64,000 bases of DNA. Source: Caldisalinibacter kiritimatiensis. GTDB lineage: Bacteria; Bacillota; Clostridia; Tissierellales; Caldisalinibacteraceae. The stretch's first letter is position 1; every line of letters starts with the position of its first letter. The notes beneath the pieces are model-generated. The model saw nothing but the letters and a program-made list of their open reading frames with translations, was not told where the DNA came from and ran no database searches. The stretch covers positions 1-64,000 of the forward strand of contig NZ_ARZA01000203.1 in NCBI RefSeq assembly GCF_000387765.1. Direction: 5' to 3'. Shown here in pieces: positions 34,305 through 46,625 of the stretch. Position numbers and translations under genes: made by a program.

Positions 34305-34823
34305 CTATTCATTTAAATAGTCTTTATATCCAATTTTCTCTAGTTTTTCAGCCTTTGTTAGTACATTTTTTTCTAACTCTTTTTTGTATTCTTTCACTTT
34401 ATTTTGAATTTCTTTATTATTTATCCCTATAATTTGAGCAGCTAAAATCCCAGCATTCTTAGCTCCATTTATTGCAACCGTCGCAACTGGTACACCTCCA
34501 GGCATTTGAACAATAGAAAGTAGAGAATCCAATCCATTTAGTGAAGATGTTTTTACTGGTACTCCTATAACTGGTATTTCAGTAATAGAAGCTACCATAC
34601 CCGGAAGATGTGCTGCTCCACCAGCACCTGCAATAATTACTTCTATACCCTTTGATTTAGCGTTCATTGCATATTCATATAGTCGTTTTGGTGTTCTATG
34701 AGCTGAAACTACGGTCAATTCATATCCTATGCCAAAGTCATCTAATATTTCTGCAGCTTTTTTCATTACTGGCAAATCTGAATCACTGCCCATTATTATT
34801 CCTATCTTCTTTTCATTCTTCAT
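34305..34823 (-). CDS. purE: N5-CAIR mutase, class I
   Basis: A 172-residue enzyme that converts N5-CAIR, made by PurK, to CAIR. Class I words are [36 protein letters not shown] and [15 protein letters not shown]. It overlaps the end of purK by 11 bp, so the two partner enzymes are translationally coupled. Confidence 0.97.
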   Translation of the reverse strand: MKNEKKIGIIMGSDSDLPVMKKAAEILDDFGIGYELTVVSAHRTPKRLYEYAMNAKSKGIEVIIAGAGGAAHLPGMVASITEIPVIGVPVKTSSLNGLDSLLSIVQMPGGVPVATVAINGAKNAGILAAQIIGINNKEIQNKVKEYKKELEKNVLTKAEKLEKIGYKDYLNE

Positions 34824-35967
34824 GATTATCTCCCTCCAGAGAAATTGCTCTTAACATTTTATTTACCTTCATAGCCTTTCCTAAAGCTTTTTCAATATCG
34901 TTATCAACTACCGTTATATGCCCCATCTTTCTAAAGGGCTTAATAGTTTTTTTGCCATAAATGTGAACATTTACACCAGATATTTTCATTACATCCTCAA
35001 GCCCTTTATAAAATGGATGTCCATATTCTCCCTCTTCTCCTAATATATTGACCATGACAGAAGGGATAATTAAATCAGCCCCTCCAAGGGGAAGATTACA
35101 AATAGCCCTAATATGCTGTTCAAATTGTGAAGTAATACAAGATTCTATTGTATGATGACCTGAATTATGAACCCTTGGCGCTATTTCATTTATTAATACT
35201 TTTTTATCCTTAGTTAAAAACATTTCTATTGCAAATACTCCGACTCCATTCAATAGCTCTATACAATTTATAGCGATTTCTTGAGCTTGCTCTGTTATAT
35301 ACCTTTCTATTCTTCCAGGTGAAATTATTTTGTCACAAATATTTTTATTTTCATCAAACATCATTTCTACTACAGGAAAAACCTTCACTTCTCCATTAAT
35401 TCCCCTTGAAACAATAACTGAAAATTCCTTTTCAAACTCTACATACTTTTCGGCGAAGCTATCACATTCTAATGCACTATTAAAGTCTTTTTCACTTTTT
35501 ATAACTTTAACTCCTCTGCCATCATACCCTCCAACACATGCCTTTTGAACAAAAGGAAAACCAAATTTTGATGCTATGTCGTTTAAATCTGAAATTTTTT
35601 CAAATTCCGATGTTGGTAGATTATTTTTTCTTAAAAACTCTTTTTGCACATATTTATTGTTTATAGTTTTTAATATTTTAGGATAAGGGTATATTTTATG
35701 ACCTTCTTCCTCTAGACTGCATAGAATATCTGTATTTATATGCTCTATCTCATAGGTTGTGACATCACATTTTCTTACAATGTCGGATATTTTATCTTCA
35801 TCGTATAAATCACCAACAATAATCTCATCTGCTATTTTAGCAGCAGGAGAATCGGCAGAAGGCGTCAATACACATACATAGAAATCCATTTTTTTCGCCT
35901 CTTGAATAAGCATTTTTCCCAGCTGCCCTCCACCAATTATTCCAACTCTAATATCATTTAAGTTCAT
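34813..35967 (-). CDS. purK: N5-carboxyaminoimidazole ribonucleotide synthase
   Basis: A 384-residue ATP-grasp enzyme using AIR, ATP and bicarbonate. The N-terminus [21 protein letters not shown] and the words [48 protein letters not shown] are typical. It lies 28 bp after purL and overlaps purE. Confidence 0.96.
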   Translation of the reverse strand: MNLNDIRVGIIGGGQLGKMLIQEAKKMDFYVCVLTPSADSPAAKIADEIIVGDLYDEDKISDIVRKCDVTTYEIEHINTDILCSLEEEGHKIYPYPKILKTINNKYVQKEFLRKNNLPTSEFEKISDLNDIASKFGFPFVQKACVGGYDGRGVKVIKSEKDFNSALECDSFAEKYVEFEKEFSVIVSRGINGEVKVFPVVEMMFDENKNICDKIISPGRIERYITEQAQEIAINCIELLNGVGVFAIEMFLTKDKKVLINEIAPRVHNSGHHTIESCITSQFEQHIRAICNLPLGGADLIIPSVMVNILGEEGEYGHPFYKGLEDVMKISGVNVHIYGKKTIKPFRKMGHITVVDNDIEKALGKAMKVNKMLRAISLEGDNHEE

Positions 35968-35995
35968 GATTTCACCTCGTTAACTTATTTGCTAT

Positions 35996-38900
35996 CTAAC
36001 TTGTAAAGTATTTAATTCCTGCCTCAAATATCTTTTGGTCCTTATCTCCATCAACATTTTTATATAGATTATTTCCTATACGCTCTGAATGGCCCATTTT
36101 ACCTAAAACTCTTCCATCTGGACTTGTAATTCCTTCTACTCCTTCAATTGAGCCATTAGGATTGAACTCTCCGTCATAACTAGGATTGCCTTCAAAATCT
36201 ACATATTGCGTTGCTATTTGTCCATTCTCACTCATTTGTTTAATATACTTTTCATTAGCTACAAATCTTCCTTCACCGTGGGATACAGGAATAGTATGAA
36301 TATCTCCGACTTTAACATTATTAAACCAAGGTGAAAGATTTGATACTACCTTTGTTCTAACCATCGTAGAAACATGTCGGCCTATCTTGTTAAAGGTTAA
36401 AGTAGGATAATCCTCTTTTATATCGACAATTTCACCAAATGGTACTAATCCAAGTTTTATTAACGCTTGGAATCCGTTACAAATCCCTAACATTAGTCCA
36501 TCTCTATTTTTTAATAAATTCATTACTGCTTCCTTTATTCTTTCATTTCTAAAGACTGTAGCAATGAATTTACCTGACCCATCTGGTTCATCTCCAGCAC
36601 TAAATCCACCTGCTAATGCTATAATTTGAGAGTTATTTATCATTTCAGCCATTTTATCAATGGATTCTTGTATATCCGATGGAGCTAAGTTTTTAAATAC
36701 TAGAGTTTCAACCTGTCCTCCTGCTCTTTCAAAGGCTCTAGCAGTGTCATATTCACAGTTAGTTCCTGGGAATACTGGTATAAACACTCTAGGCTTTGCT
36801 ATTTTTACAGAAGGCTTTACTTTATTACCTTTGTCATACAATACGTTTTTAGGTTTTCCGTCAAGATTTTTCTTTATTTCAAATACTTTATTTAAAGGTT
36901 TTTCCCATTCTTTTATTGACCATTCTAAATCTATTGTTATATTATTTACTTCAATAGCTTTTTTATCATTTGTATTACCTAATAGCTTATAGTCAATGTC
37001 TTCAAATAGTTTTTCTAAATCTTCTTTTTCCTCTATTTCTAACACTATTGAGCCATAATCTGGACTGAATAATTTCTTTAACTCCATATCCTTTGTAAAA
37101 GTAAATCCTATTTTATTTCCAAAGCACATTTTACTTATTGCTTCAGCTATACCACCAAATCCTACAGTATGTGCTGCTAATATCTTTTTATCTTTTATTA
37201 ACTGATATATCTTTGAATAGTTCTTTTCTAATTTTTCAAAGTTAGGTAATCCATATTTGTCCCTTTCTGCCTGTAAAATAACAGCTTTACTGTTAACTTT
37301 CTTAAATTCAGGAGTTATTACATTTCTTGCATCCGCTGTATTTACTGCAAAGCTTACTAAAGTAGGGGGAACGTGTATATCCTTAAATGTACCTGACATA
37401 CTATCTTTCCCACCTATGGCCGGAATTCCTAATTTATTTTGTACATAAAATGCTCCTAATAATGCACTAAATGGTTTACCCCATTTTTTCTTATCTTCAC
37501 CTAATTTTTCAAAGTATTCCTGTAAAGTTAAACGTGTATTTTTATAATTTCCTCCCATAGCTACAACTTTAGCTATTGATTCAATTACTGCATATAATCC
37601 TCCATGGAAGGGACTCCATTTAGCTAATTTAGGATTATATCCATGGGTCATAATAGTACAAGTATTAGTTTCGCCTGATAACACAGGAATTTTAGCAGCC
37701 ATACCCTCCGCTGGAGTAAGACCATATTTTCCTCCAAAAGGCATCACAACTGTTCCTGCTCCTATGGTACTATCAAACATTTCTACTAAACCTCTTTGTG
37801 CAGCAACATTAAGGTCTTTTAAGTTTTCAATCCATGCTTTTTTCAAGTCAACATTTAGATTTTCAATTACATCAGGCAACCTATCAAAATAATTGTCCTT
37901 TTCATTAGGATGAGCTACTAAAACCTTTGCCTGTCTTTTAACCCCATTAGTATCTAAAAACTCTCTATTGATATCTAAAATAGTTTTTCCTTGCCACATC
38001 ATTTTTAATCTATTGTCATTTGTAACTTTTGCTACCACAGTAGCCTCTAAGTTTTCTTCCTTTGCATATGCTACAAAATCTTCTACATCTTTTTTATCTA
38101 AAACAACAGCCATACGTTCTTGAGACTCTGATATAGCAAGCTCTGTTCCATCTAATCCTTCATATTTTTTTGGTACTGCATTTAAATCTATCTCTAAACT
38201 ATCAGCTAGTTCTCCAATAGCAACAGAAACTCCACCTGCTCCAAAGTCGTTACATTTTTTAATCATTGTACTTACCTTAGGATTTCTGAATAATCTCTGT
38301 ATCTTTCTCTCTGTTGGAGGATTACCCTTCTGCACTTCTGCACCACAAGTTAATATTGACTCTTCTGTATGTGCCTTTGAGGAACCAGTTGCTCCTCCAC
38401 AGCCATCTCTACCGGTTCTACCACCTACTAATAAAATCACATCTCCTGCTTCTGGCTTTTTCCTTACAACATTTTTTCTTGGTGCTGCCGCTATTACCGC
38501 TCCTATTTCCATTCTCTTAGCAATATAATTTTCATCGTAAATCTCAGCTACTTTTCCAGTTGCAAGTCCTATTTGATTTCCGTAGGAGCTATAACCATGG
38601 GCTGCTTCAGTAGTAATCTTTATCTGTGGTAGCTTTCCAGATAACGTATCCTCTACACTTGTTCTTGGGTCGCCACTACCTGTAACCCTCATAGCTTGAT
38701 AAACATAGGCTCTACCTGATAGTGGGTCTCTAATAGCTCCCCCTAGACATGTTGCAGCTCCTCCAAAGGGCTCTATTTCAGTAGGATGATTGTGGGTTTC
38801 GTTTTTAAACATCACAAGCCATTCTTCGTCTTTTCCATCAACATCAACATTAACAATTATGCTAGCTGCATTTACTTCATCTGACACCTCTAAATCATTG

Positions 38901-39775
38901 AGTCTTCCTCTTTTTCTAAGTTCCTTCATTCCTATTGTTGCTATATCCATTAAACATATATCTTTTTCCTTATTTTCATATACGTATTCTCTAGACTTTA
39001 AATATTTATCGTATGCTTTTTTTATGGGTTCTATATATAATCCTTCTTCAAAGCTTATATCTTCTAATTGAGTTAAAAACGTAGTATGACGACAGTGATC
39101 TGACCAGTAAGTGTCGATAACTCTCATCTCTGTAATAGTAGGGTCTCTCTTTTCTGTATTTTTGAAATATTCTTGACAAAACTTTAAATCTTCAATGCTC
39201 ATAGCTAATCCCATATCTTTTGCAAAGTCTATAAGCTCTTTATTAGACATGTCTATAAAACCATATAATACTGCCACATCCTTTGGAGCTTCGAATTCAG
39301 TATTCAATACGATAGGCTTTTGTAGTGAAGCTTCCCTTGAGTCGACAGGATTGATATAGTAGCTTTTTATTTTTCTTAATTCTTTCTCACTAATATCTCC
39401 CTGAAGTATAATAACCTTTGCTGTCTTTACTGTAGGGTTTTCATTTTGACTTAAGATTTGAATACATTGAGCTGCTGAATCTGCTCTTTGGTCATATTGT
39501 CCTGGAAGATATTCTACTGCAAAAATGTGTTCATTTTCTTTTACTTCTAGTTCTTCTTCATAAATTTTATCTACATTTAGCTCTGAAAATATAGTATCCC
39601 TTGCTTTTATATACACATTCTCAGAAACTCCTGATATATCATATCTATTTAGAACTCTTACATTCTCTAATCCTTTTATTTTTAAGTTTTGTTTTAAGTC
39701 TGAATATAAGTTTTTGGCTTCTATGTCAAAGCCTCGCTTCTTTTCCACGTATATTCTTCTAACCTTATCATTCAA
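35996..39775 (-). CDS. purL: FGAM synthase, one-chain type with glutaminase domain
   Basis: A 1259-residue phosphoribosylformylglycinamidine synthase in which the PurS-like, synthetase and PurQ-like parts are fused, unlike the three-gene form of bacilli. Synthetase words: FKNETHNHPTEIEPFGGAATCLGG and GGRTGRDGCGGATGSS. The glutamine amidotransferase end has LGICNGFQ with the nucleophile Cys near residue 1100 and the His/Glu pair in VSHGEGRF. The start is TTG 39775 with GGGTGG about 10 nt upstream; no in-frame ATG fits. It is the first gene of the purine set. Confidence 0.96.
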   Translation of the reverse strand: MNDKVRRIYVEKKRGFDIEAKNLYSDLKQNLKIKGLENVRVLNRYDISGVSENVYIKARDTIFSELNVDKIYEEELEVKENEHIFAVEYLPGQYDQRADSAAQCIQILSQNENPTVKTAKVIILQGDISEKELRKIKSYYINPVDSREASLQKPIVLNTEFEAPKDVAVLYGFIDMSNKELIDFAKDMGLAMSIEDLKFCQEYFKNTEKRDPTITEMRVIDTYWSDHCRHTTFLTQLEDISFEEGLYIEPIKKAYDKYLKSREYVYENKEKDICLMDIATIGMKELRKRGRLNDLEVSDEVNAASIIVNVDVDGKDEEWLVMFKNETHNHPTEIEPFGGAATCLGGAIRDPLSGRAYVYQAMRVTGSGDPRTSVEDTLSGKLPQIKITTEAAHGYSSYGNQIGLATGKVAEIYDENYIAKRMEIGAVIAAAPRKNVVRKKPEAGDVILLVGGRTGRDGCGGATGSSKAHTEESILTCGAEVQKGNPPTERKIQRLFRNPKVSTMIKKCNDFGAGGVSVAIGELADSLEIDLNAVPKKYEGLDGTELAISESQERMAVVLDKKDVEDFVAYAKEENLEATVVAKVTNDNRLKMMWQGKTILDINREFLDTNGVKRQAKVLVAHPNEKDNYFDRLPDVIENLNVDLKKAWIENLKDLNVAAQRGLVEMFDSTIGAGTVVMPFGGKYGLTPAEGMAAKIPVLSGETNTCTIMTHGYNPKLAKWSPFHGGLYAVIESIAKVVAMGGNYKNTRLTLQEYFEKLGEDKKKWGKPFSALLGAFYVQNKLGIPAIGGKDSMSGTFKDIHVPPTLVSFAVNTADARNVITPEFKKVNSKAVILQAERDKYGLPNFEKLEKNYSKIYQLIKDKKILAAHTVGFGGIAEAISKMCFGNKIGFTFTKDMELKKLFSPDYGSIVLEIEEKEDLEKLFEDIDYKLLGNTNDKKAIEVNNITIDLEWSIKEWEKPLNKVFEIKKNLDGKPKNVLYDKGNKVKPSVKIAKPRVFIPVFPGTNCEYDTARAFERAGGQVETLVFKNLAPSDIQESIDKMAEMINNSQIIALAGGFSAGDEPDGSGKFIATVFRNERIKEAVMNLLKNRDGLMLGICNGFQALIKLGLVPFGEIVDIKEDYPTLTFNKIGRHVSTMVRTKVVSNLSPWFNNVKVGDIHTIPVSHGEGRFVANEKYIKQMSENGQIATQYVDFEGNPSYDGEFNPNGSIEGVEGITSPDGRVLGKMGHSERIGNNLYKNVDGDKDQKIFEAGIKYFTS

Positions 39776-39852
39776 TTGAATTCACCACCCTATTTGTATC
39801 ATTAATGTTACCTACTATATTATTTACTACATATCTAAATTTTAATTATAGA

Positions 39853-39892
39853 ACAAAAGTCCGAATAGACTGTCTATTTCGGACTTTTGTCT
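39853..39892 (-). terminator. Terminator between the purine permease and purL
   Basis: CAAAAGTCCGAAATAGA pairs with TCTATTCGGACTTTTG (one extra base) around a tiny loop; TTCTATAAT follows. It ends the permease transcript. The TATAAT just behind it may be the -10 box of the pur promoter. Confidence 0.75.
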
Positions 39893-39942
39893 TTTCTTAA
39901 ACGTAGATAACTCTATCGCAAGAAAATCTACTGTATTTATTT

Positions 39943-41337
39943 TTAGTGGGGTAATATCGTAAATCTTAATATGAATAATACTGCAAGTATATAAATTGCT
40001 GGATGAACTTCTTTTCCTTTTCCTGTAACTAATTTAGTTAATGGATAGAAAATAAGTCCTGCAGCAATACCGTTAGCTATACTGTAGCTAAATGGCATGA
40101 TAGCCATTGTTAAGAATGCTGGTAATGCTTCTGTAAAGTCTTCGAAATCTATATGCTTAACAGATGTCATCATTAATACTCCTACTACTATTAATGCAGG
40201 TGCAGTAGCTTCAGCTGGTACTATACCTACAAATGGTGCTAAGAATAATGATAAAATGAATAGTACACCTACAGTTACAGCTGTAAGTCCTGTTCTACCA
40301 CCTTCACTTACTCCTGACGCACTTTCCACGTATGTTGTAGTTGTTGAAGTACCTATAAACGCTCCTATTGAAGTAGCAATAGCATCTGCAAATAATGCTT
40401 TGTTCATATTTTTAAGCTTTCCATTTTCATCAAGGAACCCAGCTTTTGCTCCTGTTCCTATTAAAGTTCCAACTGTATCGAACATATCAACTAAACTGAA
40501 TGAAATTACTACTGTTATAACACTCATTAAAGCACCTAATAATGAAGCTTCTCCTAAGTTTAATAATCCTTTAAAATCCAATGCAAATAATGTTGGCTTT
40601 AAGCTAGGAATTGACCATGTAAAGTTATCTGGTACATTAGTTATACCAAATGGAATACCTAATAGTGTAGTAGCTACTATTCCAATTAAAATTGAACCTT
40701 TAACATTTCTTGACATTAAAACTCCTACAATTACTAATCCTATTAATGGTACTATTGCTTCTGGTTTTGTAAAATCTCCAAAGCTTACTAACGTAGCTGG
40801 ATTACTTACTATAATATGTGCTTGTTTAAATCCAATTAATGCAATGAATAAACCAATACCTCCACCAATAGCTCTTTTAAGTGAATCTGGAATTGCATCA
40901 ACTATAGCTTCTCTTAATCCTGTAATAGTAAGAACTATAAATAACATTCCTGAAATACATACAGCAGCTAGTGCTTCCTGCCAAGTATATCCTAATCCCA
41001 TAACAACACTATAAGTAAAGAATGCATTAAGTCCCATACCTGGTGCTAATGCAAATGGTAGATTTGCGAAAAATCCCATGATAAATGTTCCGATTGCTGC
41101 AGCAATACATGTAGCTACGAATACAGCTCCTACTATCGGGTCTTCAAAACCTATACCTGCTGCTGCATCTCCCATTACTCCTTGTGTATTCATTCCTGCT
41201 AATTTTAATATATTAGGATTTACGAAAATAATGTAAGCCATAGTTACAAACGTTGTAATACCTGCCATAATTTCCGTTTTAACGTTTGTCCCATTTTCTT
41301 TAAGTTTAAAAATTGATGATTTTGATAATGATTCCAT
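39943..41337 (-). CDS. Purine permease, NCS2/AzgA (PbuG-like) type
   Basis: A 464-residue membrane transporter with about 13 hydrophobic segments, likely a proton symporter for guanine/hypoxanthine. Family words are KTEIMAGITTFVTMAYIIFVNP, ALAPGMGLNAFFTYSVV, FSLVDMFDTVGTLIGTGAKAG and TSTTTTYVESASGVSEGGRTGL. The guanine riboswitch upstream supports purine uptake. AGGAGG precedes the ATG. Confidence 0.93.
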   Translation of the reverse strand: MESLSKSSIFKLKENGTNVKTEIMAGITTFVTMAYIIFVNPNILKLAGMNTQGVMGDAAAGIGFEDPIVGAVFVATCIAAAIGTFIMGFFANLPFALAPGMGLNAFFTYSVVMGLGYTWQEALAAVCISGMLFIVLTITGLREAIVDAIPDSLKRAIGGGIGLFIALIGFKQAHIIVSNPATLVSFGDFTKPEAIVPLIGLVIVGVLMSRNVKGSILIGIVATTLLGIPFGITNVPDNFTWSIPSLKPTLFALDFKGLLNLGEASLLGALMSVITVVISFSLVDMFDTVGTLIGTGAKAGFLDENGKLKNMNKALFADAIATSIGAFIGTSTTTTYVESASGVSEGGRTGLTAVTVGVLFILSLFLAPFVGIVPAEATAPALIVVGVLMMTSVKHIDFEDFTEALPAFLTMAIMPFSYSIANGIAAGLIFYPLTKLVTGKGKEVHPAIYILAVLFILRFTILPH

Positions 41338-41443
41338 CTCTTTTTACCTCCTCTTTATTTTAAGTCTAAGCTCTAATAGGTTGTTATTTGTTAAGAAGTG
41401 GTTAATAATAAACTAAACATATATTATTGCATCTAAATATAAT

Positions 41444-41500
41444 AAAGCCCGGTTCGGATAGGTATAAAACTATAAGTGAAACCTACCCGACCGGGCTTTT
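41444..41500 (-). terminator. Riboswitch terminator of the permease leader
   Basis: AAGCCCGGTCGGGTAGGT pairs with ACCTATCCGAACCGGGCTT around a loop; TTTATTATATTT follows. It lies between the guanine aptamer and the permease gene and is the OFF structure of the switch. Confidence 0.85.
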
Positions 41501-41612
41501 ATCCCCACGGTGTAATATTACTAAAAAAGTAATACCTGTACCACTTGGACCAGTCGAGAAATACAAGTATATAAATAATAAAGATATTTCTCCGGAACCC
41601 TAGGTACACTTC

Positions 41613-41682
41613 CACTCATAGTCAAGTGATTTACGGTCACTTGGTAGAAACTTCTCGGCCATATTCCAAGAATTATATGAGC
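41613..41682 (-). ncRNA. Guanine riboswitch aptamer (permease)
   Basis: The minus strand carries the purine aptamer core: CTCATATAATTCTTGG, ATATGGCCGAGAAGTTTC, TACCAAGTGACCGTAAATC, ACTTGACTATGAGTG. The P1 arms (CACTCATA/TATGAGCG), the P2 and P3 stems and the loop words ATATGG and CCGTAAA are all present. The discriminating base before TATG is C (GACTATG), the guanine type, not the adenine-type U. Confidence 0.95.
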
Positions 41683-41834
41683 GACATATTAAGTTTTTGT
41701 ATATTAATAGTAACAAAAACAAGTATTAGTGTCAACAGTTTTTTCGAATTTTTATTTAAAATTTTGTAATTAAGTTTGTTCTTTTCCGTATATTAATTTG
41801 TTATACATTCTCAAATGTTCGTTGTATTACAGTT

Positions 41835-43031
41835 TTATTTAATCTTTAATAATACTTTTTCCATTCTATCCATAGCTTCTTTTATATTGTCTAATGAATT
41901 AGAATAAGCTATTCTAATATTATTAGGAGCTTCAAATGCTATCCCTGGAACTACTGCTATATATGCTTCTTCTAATAGAAGGTCAGCTACATCTATTGAA
42001 TTTCTAATCACTTCATCCTTATATCTTTTACCAAATAATTTTGATACATCTGGAAATAAGTAAAAAGCTCCCTTTACATCAGAACATTCAATAAGTTCTA
42101 TATTATTTAATCTATCCAGTAAATATTTTCTTCTTTCATTATATTTATTGACCATATATTCTATATGAGCATCTGAATTCAATAAAGCTTCTACTGCTCC
42201 TCTTTGAGCAATAGAATTAGTCCCTGATGTCATATGTCCTTGAAGAGCAGCCATTCCTTCTATTACTTCTTTAGGCCCTAGTGCATATCCTAAACGCCAT
42301 CCAGTCATTGCAAACGCCTTTGAAAAGCCGTTTATAGTAATAGTTCTCTCTTTAACTTCTGGTGCTAATGATGCTATAGATATATGTTCGGCATTATCAT
42401 AAACTAATTTTTCATAGATTTCATCGGAAATAATATAAAAATTATACTTAACTGCTAATTGTGCTAACTTTTCTAATAATTTTTTAGGATAAACTGCTCC
42501 TGTTGGGTTATTTGGCGTATTTATTAATATAGCTTTAGTTTTTTCTGTTATAGCTTTTTCTATCTTTTTTATATCTGGTAAAAATCCTTTTTTTTCATTT
42601 GTTTCAATTAAAACAGGCTTAGCTTCAGCTAATTTCACCATTTCCACATAGCTTACCCAGCAAGGAGTGAGAAGTATTACTTCATCTCCTTTATCGCATA
42701 GAGTAAGAAGTGAATTTGTAAGGGCCTGTTTTGCTCCAAAAGTTACTACTACTTCATCAGATGTATAGTCTATGTTATTTTCCTTCTTTAGTTTTTCACA
42801 TATCCCTTCCCTTAATTCATATATCCCAGATACCATTGTGTATTTTGTAAAGCCACCGTCTAATGCTTTTTTGGCAGCTTCTTTTATATTCTTAGGCGTA
42901 TCAAAGTCTGGCTCACCTATATTTAAGCTAATAACATCTATTCCCCTTCTCTTTAGTTCAGCTAATTTGTCTGTAAGCTGAACGGTCATAGAAGGTTTCA
43001 TATTCCTTATTCTTTCACTTAACAATCCCAA
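41835..43031 (-). CDS. Class I PLP aminotransferase, aspartate aminotransferase-like
   Basis: A 398-residue aminotransferase of the AspC/PatA subgroup. NIGEPDFDTP near residue 37, VVVTFGAKQAL, NTPNNPTGAVYPKK, ISDEIYEKLVY and NGFSKAFAMTGWRLGYALG mark the PLP site, with the Schiff-base Lys in SKAFAMTGWR and the carboxylate-binding Arg near the end (NNIRIAYS). It transfers amino groups between aspartate or similar acids and 2-oxoglutarate. The start is TTG: either 43031 or 43025, the latter with AGGGGGA at better spacing. It stands 41 bp after guaA and may be co-transcribed. Confidence 0.92.
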   Translation of the reverse strand: MGLLSERIRNMKPSMTVQLTDKLAELKRRGIDVISLNIGEPDFDTPKNIKEAAKKALDGGFTKYTMVSGIYELREGICEKLKKENNIDYTSDEVVVTFGAKQALTNSLLTLCDKGDEVILLTPCWVSYVEMVKLAEAKPVLIETNEKKGFLPDIKKIEKAITEKTKAILINTPNNPTGAVYPKKLLEKLAQLAVKYNFYIISDEIYEKLVYDNAEHISIASLAPEVKERTITINGFSKAFAMTGWRLGYALGPKEVIEGMAALQGHMTSGTNSIAQRGAVEALLNSDAHIEYMVNKYNERRKYLLDRLNNIELIECSDVKGAFYLFPDVSKLFGKRYKDEVIRNSIDVADLLLEEAYIAVVPGIAFEAPNNIRIAYSNSLDNIKEAMDRMEKVLLKIK

Positions 43032-43072
43032 TCCCCCTGCTTAATAAAATTAAAAATTTAAAATGTATTATC

Positions 43073-44602
43073 TTACTCCCACTCAATGGTAGCAGGTGGT
43101 TTAGAAGTTATATCATATACCACCCTATTTACATGCTCTACATTATTAACTATTCTGTTTGAAATCTTTTCTAATACATCAAAAGGTATTCTAGCCCAAT
43201 CTGCTGTCATACCGTCTGTACTAGTTACTGCACGAAGAGCTATTGTATAACAATAAGTTCTCTCGTCTCCCATTACTCCTACACTTTTTATGTCCGGTAA
43301 TGCTGCAAAGTATTGCCAAATCTTGTCATTTAGTCCTGCTTTCTTTATCTCTTCTCTAAATATCCAGTCAGCTTCTCTAACTATTTCTAATTTTTCTTCA
43401 GTAATTTCTCCTAAAACTCTTATTGCTAATCCTGGCCCTGGGAAAGGCTGTCTATATACAATCTGATTTGGAATGTTCAATTCTTTTCCTACTTTTCTTA
43501 CTTCATCTTTAAATAGCTGCCTTAATGGCTCTATTATTTCAAAATCTACATCTTCTGGGAGTCCACCTACATTATGATGACTTTTTATAACTGATGCTTT
43601 ATCTGTTCCACTTTCGATTACATCTGGATATATAGTTCCTTGAACTAAATAGTCTATTTCTCCCAGCTTAGCCTTTTCTTCTTCGAATACTCTAATAAAC
43701 TCTTCTCCTATAATCTTTCTCTTTTTCTCTGGGTCAGTTACTCCCTTTAATTTGCTTAAAAATCTATCCTTAGCATCAACTCTTATTAAATTCATATTAA
43801 ACTTTTCTTTAAATATTCCTTCAACTTGGTCAGCCTCATTTTTTCTAAGAAGGCCATGGTCTACAAATATACAAGTTAAATTTGAACCAATAGCCTTGTG
43901 CACTAAAACAGCTGCTACTGAAGAATCAACTCCTCCAGAAAGGGCGCATATAGCTTTTTTGTCTCCTATTTCTTCTCTTATCTTTTGTATAGTTTCTTCA
44001 GCAAAATCTCCCATATTCCAATCTGGAGTTATATTACATACTTCATATAAAAAGTTTTTAATCATATCTTTACCCTTTTGAGTGTGCTCTACCTCTGGAT
44101 GGAACTGTACTGCGTATAACTTTTTCTCCTGGTTTTTCATAGCCGCTACAGGACAAGAATCTGTCTTTGCAGTAATTTCAAAACCTTCTGGAATTTGTTC
44201 TATGAAATCAGTATGACTCATCCAGCATGAAATATTGTCATCAATATTTTTAAATACTCCCGTATCATTGATAATTTCTAGCTCAGCTTTACCATATTCC
44301 CTTTCTTCAGCTCTACTTACTTTACCTTCAAAGCTTTGAGCCATCAATTGTCCACCATAACAAATACCTAGTATTGGAATATTCAACTCAAAAACTTCTT
44401 TGCTACATCTAGGTGCATCTTCAGCATATACGCTAGCTGGACCACCTGAAAATATTATTCCTTTAGGTGCTTTTTCTTTTATTTTTTCTACTGGATAGTC
44501 ATATGGCACTATCTCACAATATATATTAGCTTCTCTTACTCTTCTTGCTATTAATTGACTATATTGTCCACCAAAATCTAATATTAGCACTAAATTGCTC
44601 AT
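43073..44602 (-). CDS. guaA: GMP synthase (glutamine-hydrolysing)
   Basis: A 509-residue enzyme converting XMP to GMP. The N-terminal glutaminase has [11 protein letters not shown] with the nucleophile Cys and the HPEVEHT His-Glu pair; the ATP-pyrophosphatase has [14 protein letters not shown]; the dimer domain ends with [17 protein letters not shown]. It lies downstream of guaB with a repeat-filled gap of 229 bp. Confidence 0.97.
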   Translation of the reverse strand: MSNLVLILDFGGQYSQLIARRVREANIYCEIVPYDYPVEKIKEKAPKGIIFSGGPASVYAEDAPRCSKEVFELNIPILGICYGGQLMAQSFEGKVSRAEEREYGKAELEIINDTGVFKNIDDNISCWMSHTDFIEQIPEGFEITAKTDSCPVAAMKNQEKKLYAVQFHPEVEHTQKGKDMIKNFLYEVCNITPDWNMGDFAEETIQKIREEIGDKKAICALSGGVDSSVAAVLVHKAIGSNLTCIFVDHGLLRKNEADQVEGIFKEKFNMNLIRVDAKDRFLSKLKGVTDPEKKRKIIGEEFIRVFEEEKAKLGEIDYLVQGTIYPDVIESGTDKASVIKSHHNVGGLPEDVDFEIIEPLRQLFKDEVRKVGKELNIPNQIVYRQPFPGPGLAIRVLGEITEEKLEIVREADWIFREEIKKAGLNDKIWQYFAALPDIKSVGVMGDERTYCYTIALRAVTSTDGMTADWARIPFDVLEKISNRIVNNVEHVNRVVYDITSKPPATIEWE

Positions 44603-44614
44603 CCAGCATCCTCC

Positions 44615-44825
44615 TCATCTATTAGCTCTTAGTTATTAGTTCTTGGCTCTTAGCTCTCCGTTCTTAAGTCTTAGGACTACTAACACATATTCTACGTCAA
44701 CTTGTACGTTTTTCCGTTTTCGCCATTCGCTATTAGCTAAAAACATAATATATTCTGTTATTGGGGGACGCCCACGTCCCTCAATTAGTCATTTAGTCCA
44801 TTTTACATTTTCAATTTTAAATTTC
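44615..44825. repeat. Mosaic repeat block in the guaB-guaA gap, with a REP-like hairpin
   Basis: AGCTCTTAGTTATTAGTTCTTGGCTCTTAGCTCTCCGTTCTTAAG style words, then GCCATTCGCTATTAGC, then a GC-rich palindrome GGGACG-TGGG-CGTCCC (44766-44781) inside TTGGGGGACGCCCACGTCCCTCAA, then TTTTACATTTTCAATTTTAAATTT up to the guaB stop. Confidence 0.8.
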
Positions 44826-44831
44826 TAGATT

Positions 44832-46310
<1,479 letters not shown>

Positions 46311-46391
46311 TCAACTAATAAATTACTTTAATAATTTATGCAATACTGTTCTAACTCACAGTTGATAGCTTTTAGTTTATAGTTTGTAGTT

Positions 46392-46432
46392 AAAAAAAAC
46401 ACACAAATTCTTTGAGTGAATTTGTGTGTTTT
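46392..46432 (-). terminator. Riboswitch terminator of guaB
   Basis: AAAACACACAAATTC, short loop, GAATTTGTGTGTTTT, then a run of T: a strong intrinsic terminator between the aptamer and guaB. Confidence 0.9.
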
Positions 46433-46491
46433 AGACAGTAATACAACAACATCCCAAGTAGATATAAAAACACTTAGGTTCTTTACAAATC

Positions 46492-46562
46492 CACTCATAG
46501 TCAAGTGATTTACGGTCACTCGGTAGAAACTTCTCAGCCATATTCCGAGAATTATATGAGGG
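46492..46562 (-). ncRNA. Guanine riboswitch aptamer (guaB)
   Basis: Nearly the same core as the permease copy: CTCATATAATTCTCGG, ATATGGCTGAGAAGTTTC, TACCGAGTGACCGTAAATC, ACTTGACTATGAGTG. Changes in the P2 arms are mostly compensated. The C before TATG marks guanine. The spurious ORFs in this stretch are not coding. Confidence 0.95.
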
Positions 46563-46565
46563 TCG

Positions 46566-46625
46566 TTTTATTTAGTTCTTAACTCTTGGCTCTTAGTTTT
46601 TAGTATTTAGTTTATAACACATAGA
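46566..46625. repeat. AGTTCTTAACTCTTGGCTCTTAG repeat block
   Basis: Words of the AGTTCTTAGCTCT family upstream of the guaB riboswitch; a related block (GTTGATAGCTTTTAGTTTATAGTTTGTAGTT) lies at 46360-46393 between terminator and guaB. The remaining gap to 46771 holds a weak inverted repeat (AAGATTATTTTC... / ...AATAATCTT, about 46624-46670) and no gene. Confidence 0.7.

Noticed and set aside
39853-39892. Inverted CCGAA/TTCGG as a PurBox pair for PurR before purL
   Set aside because: The arms are only about 12 bp apart, closer than PurBoxes, and the perfect hairpin with flanking A/T runs fits a terminator for the permease.
39776-39942. A purine or other riboswitch in front of the pur gene set
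   Set aside because: I looked for the aptamer words found at 41613 and 46492 and saw none in this gap.
40097-41014. Long plus-strand frame (305 codons) opposite the purine permease
   Set aside because: It is a shadow of the permease gene, rich in Pro, Ser, Thr and Ile as expected from complementing membrane-protein codons, with no ribosome site.
46328-46519. 63-codon minus-strand frame (MTVNHLTMSGFVKN...) upstream of guaB
   Set aside because: It lies across the guanine riboswitch aptamer and terminator; the RNA structure explains the sequence and no ribosome site precedes it.
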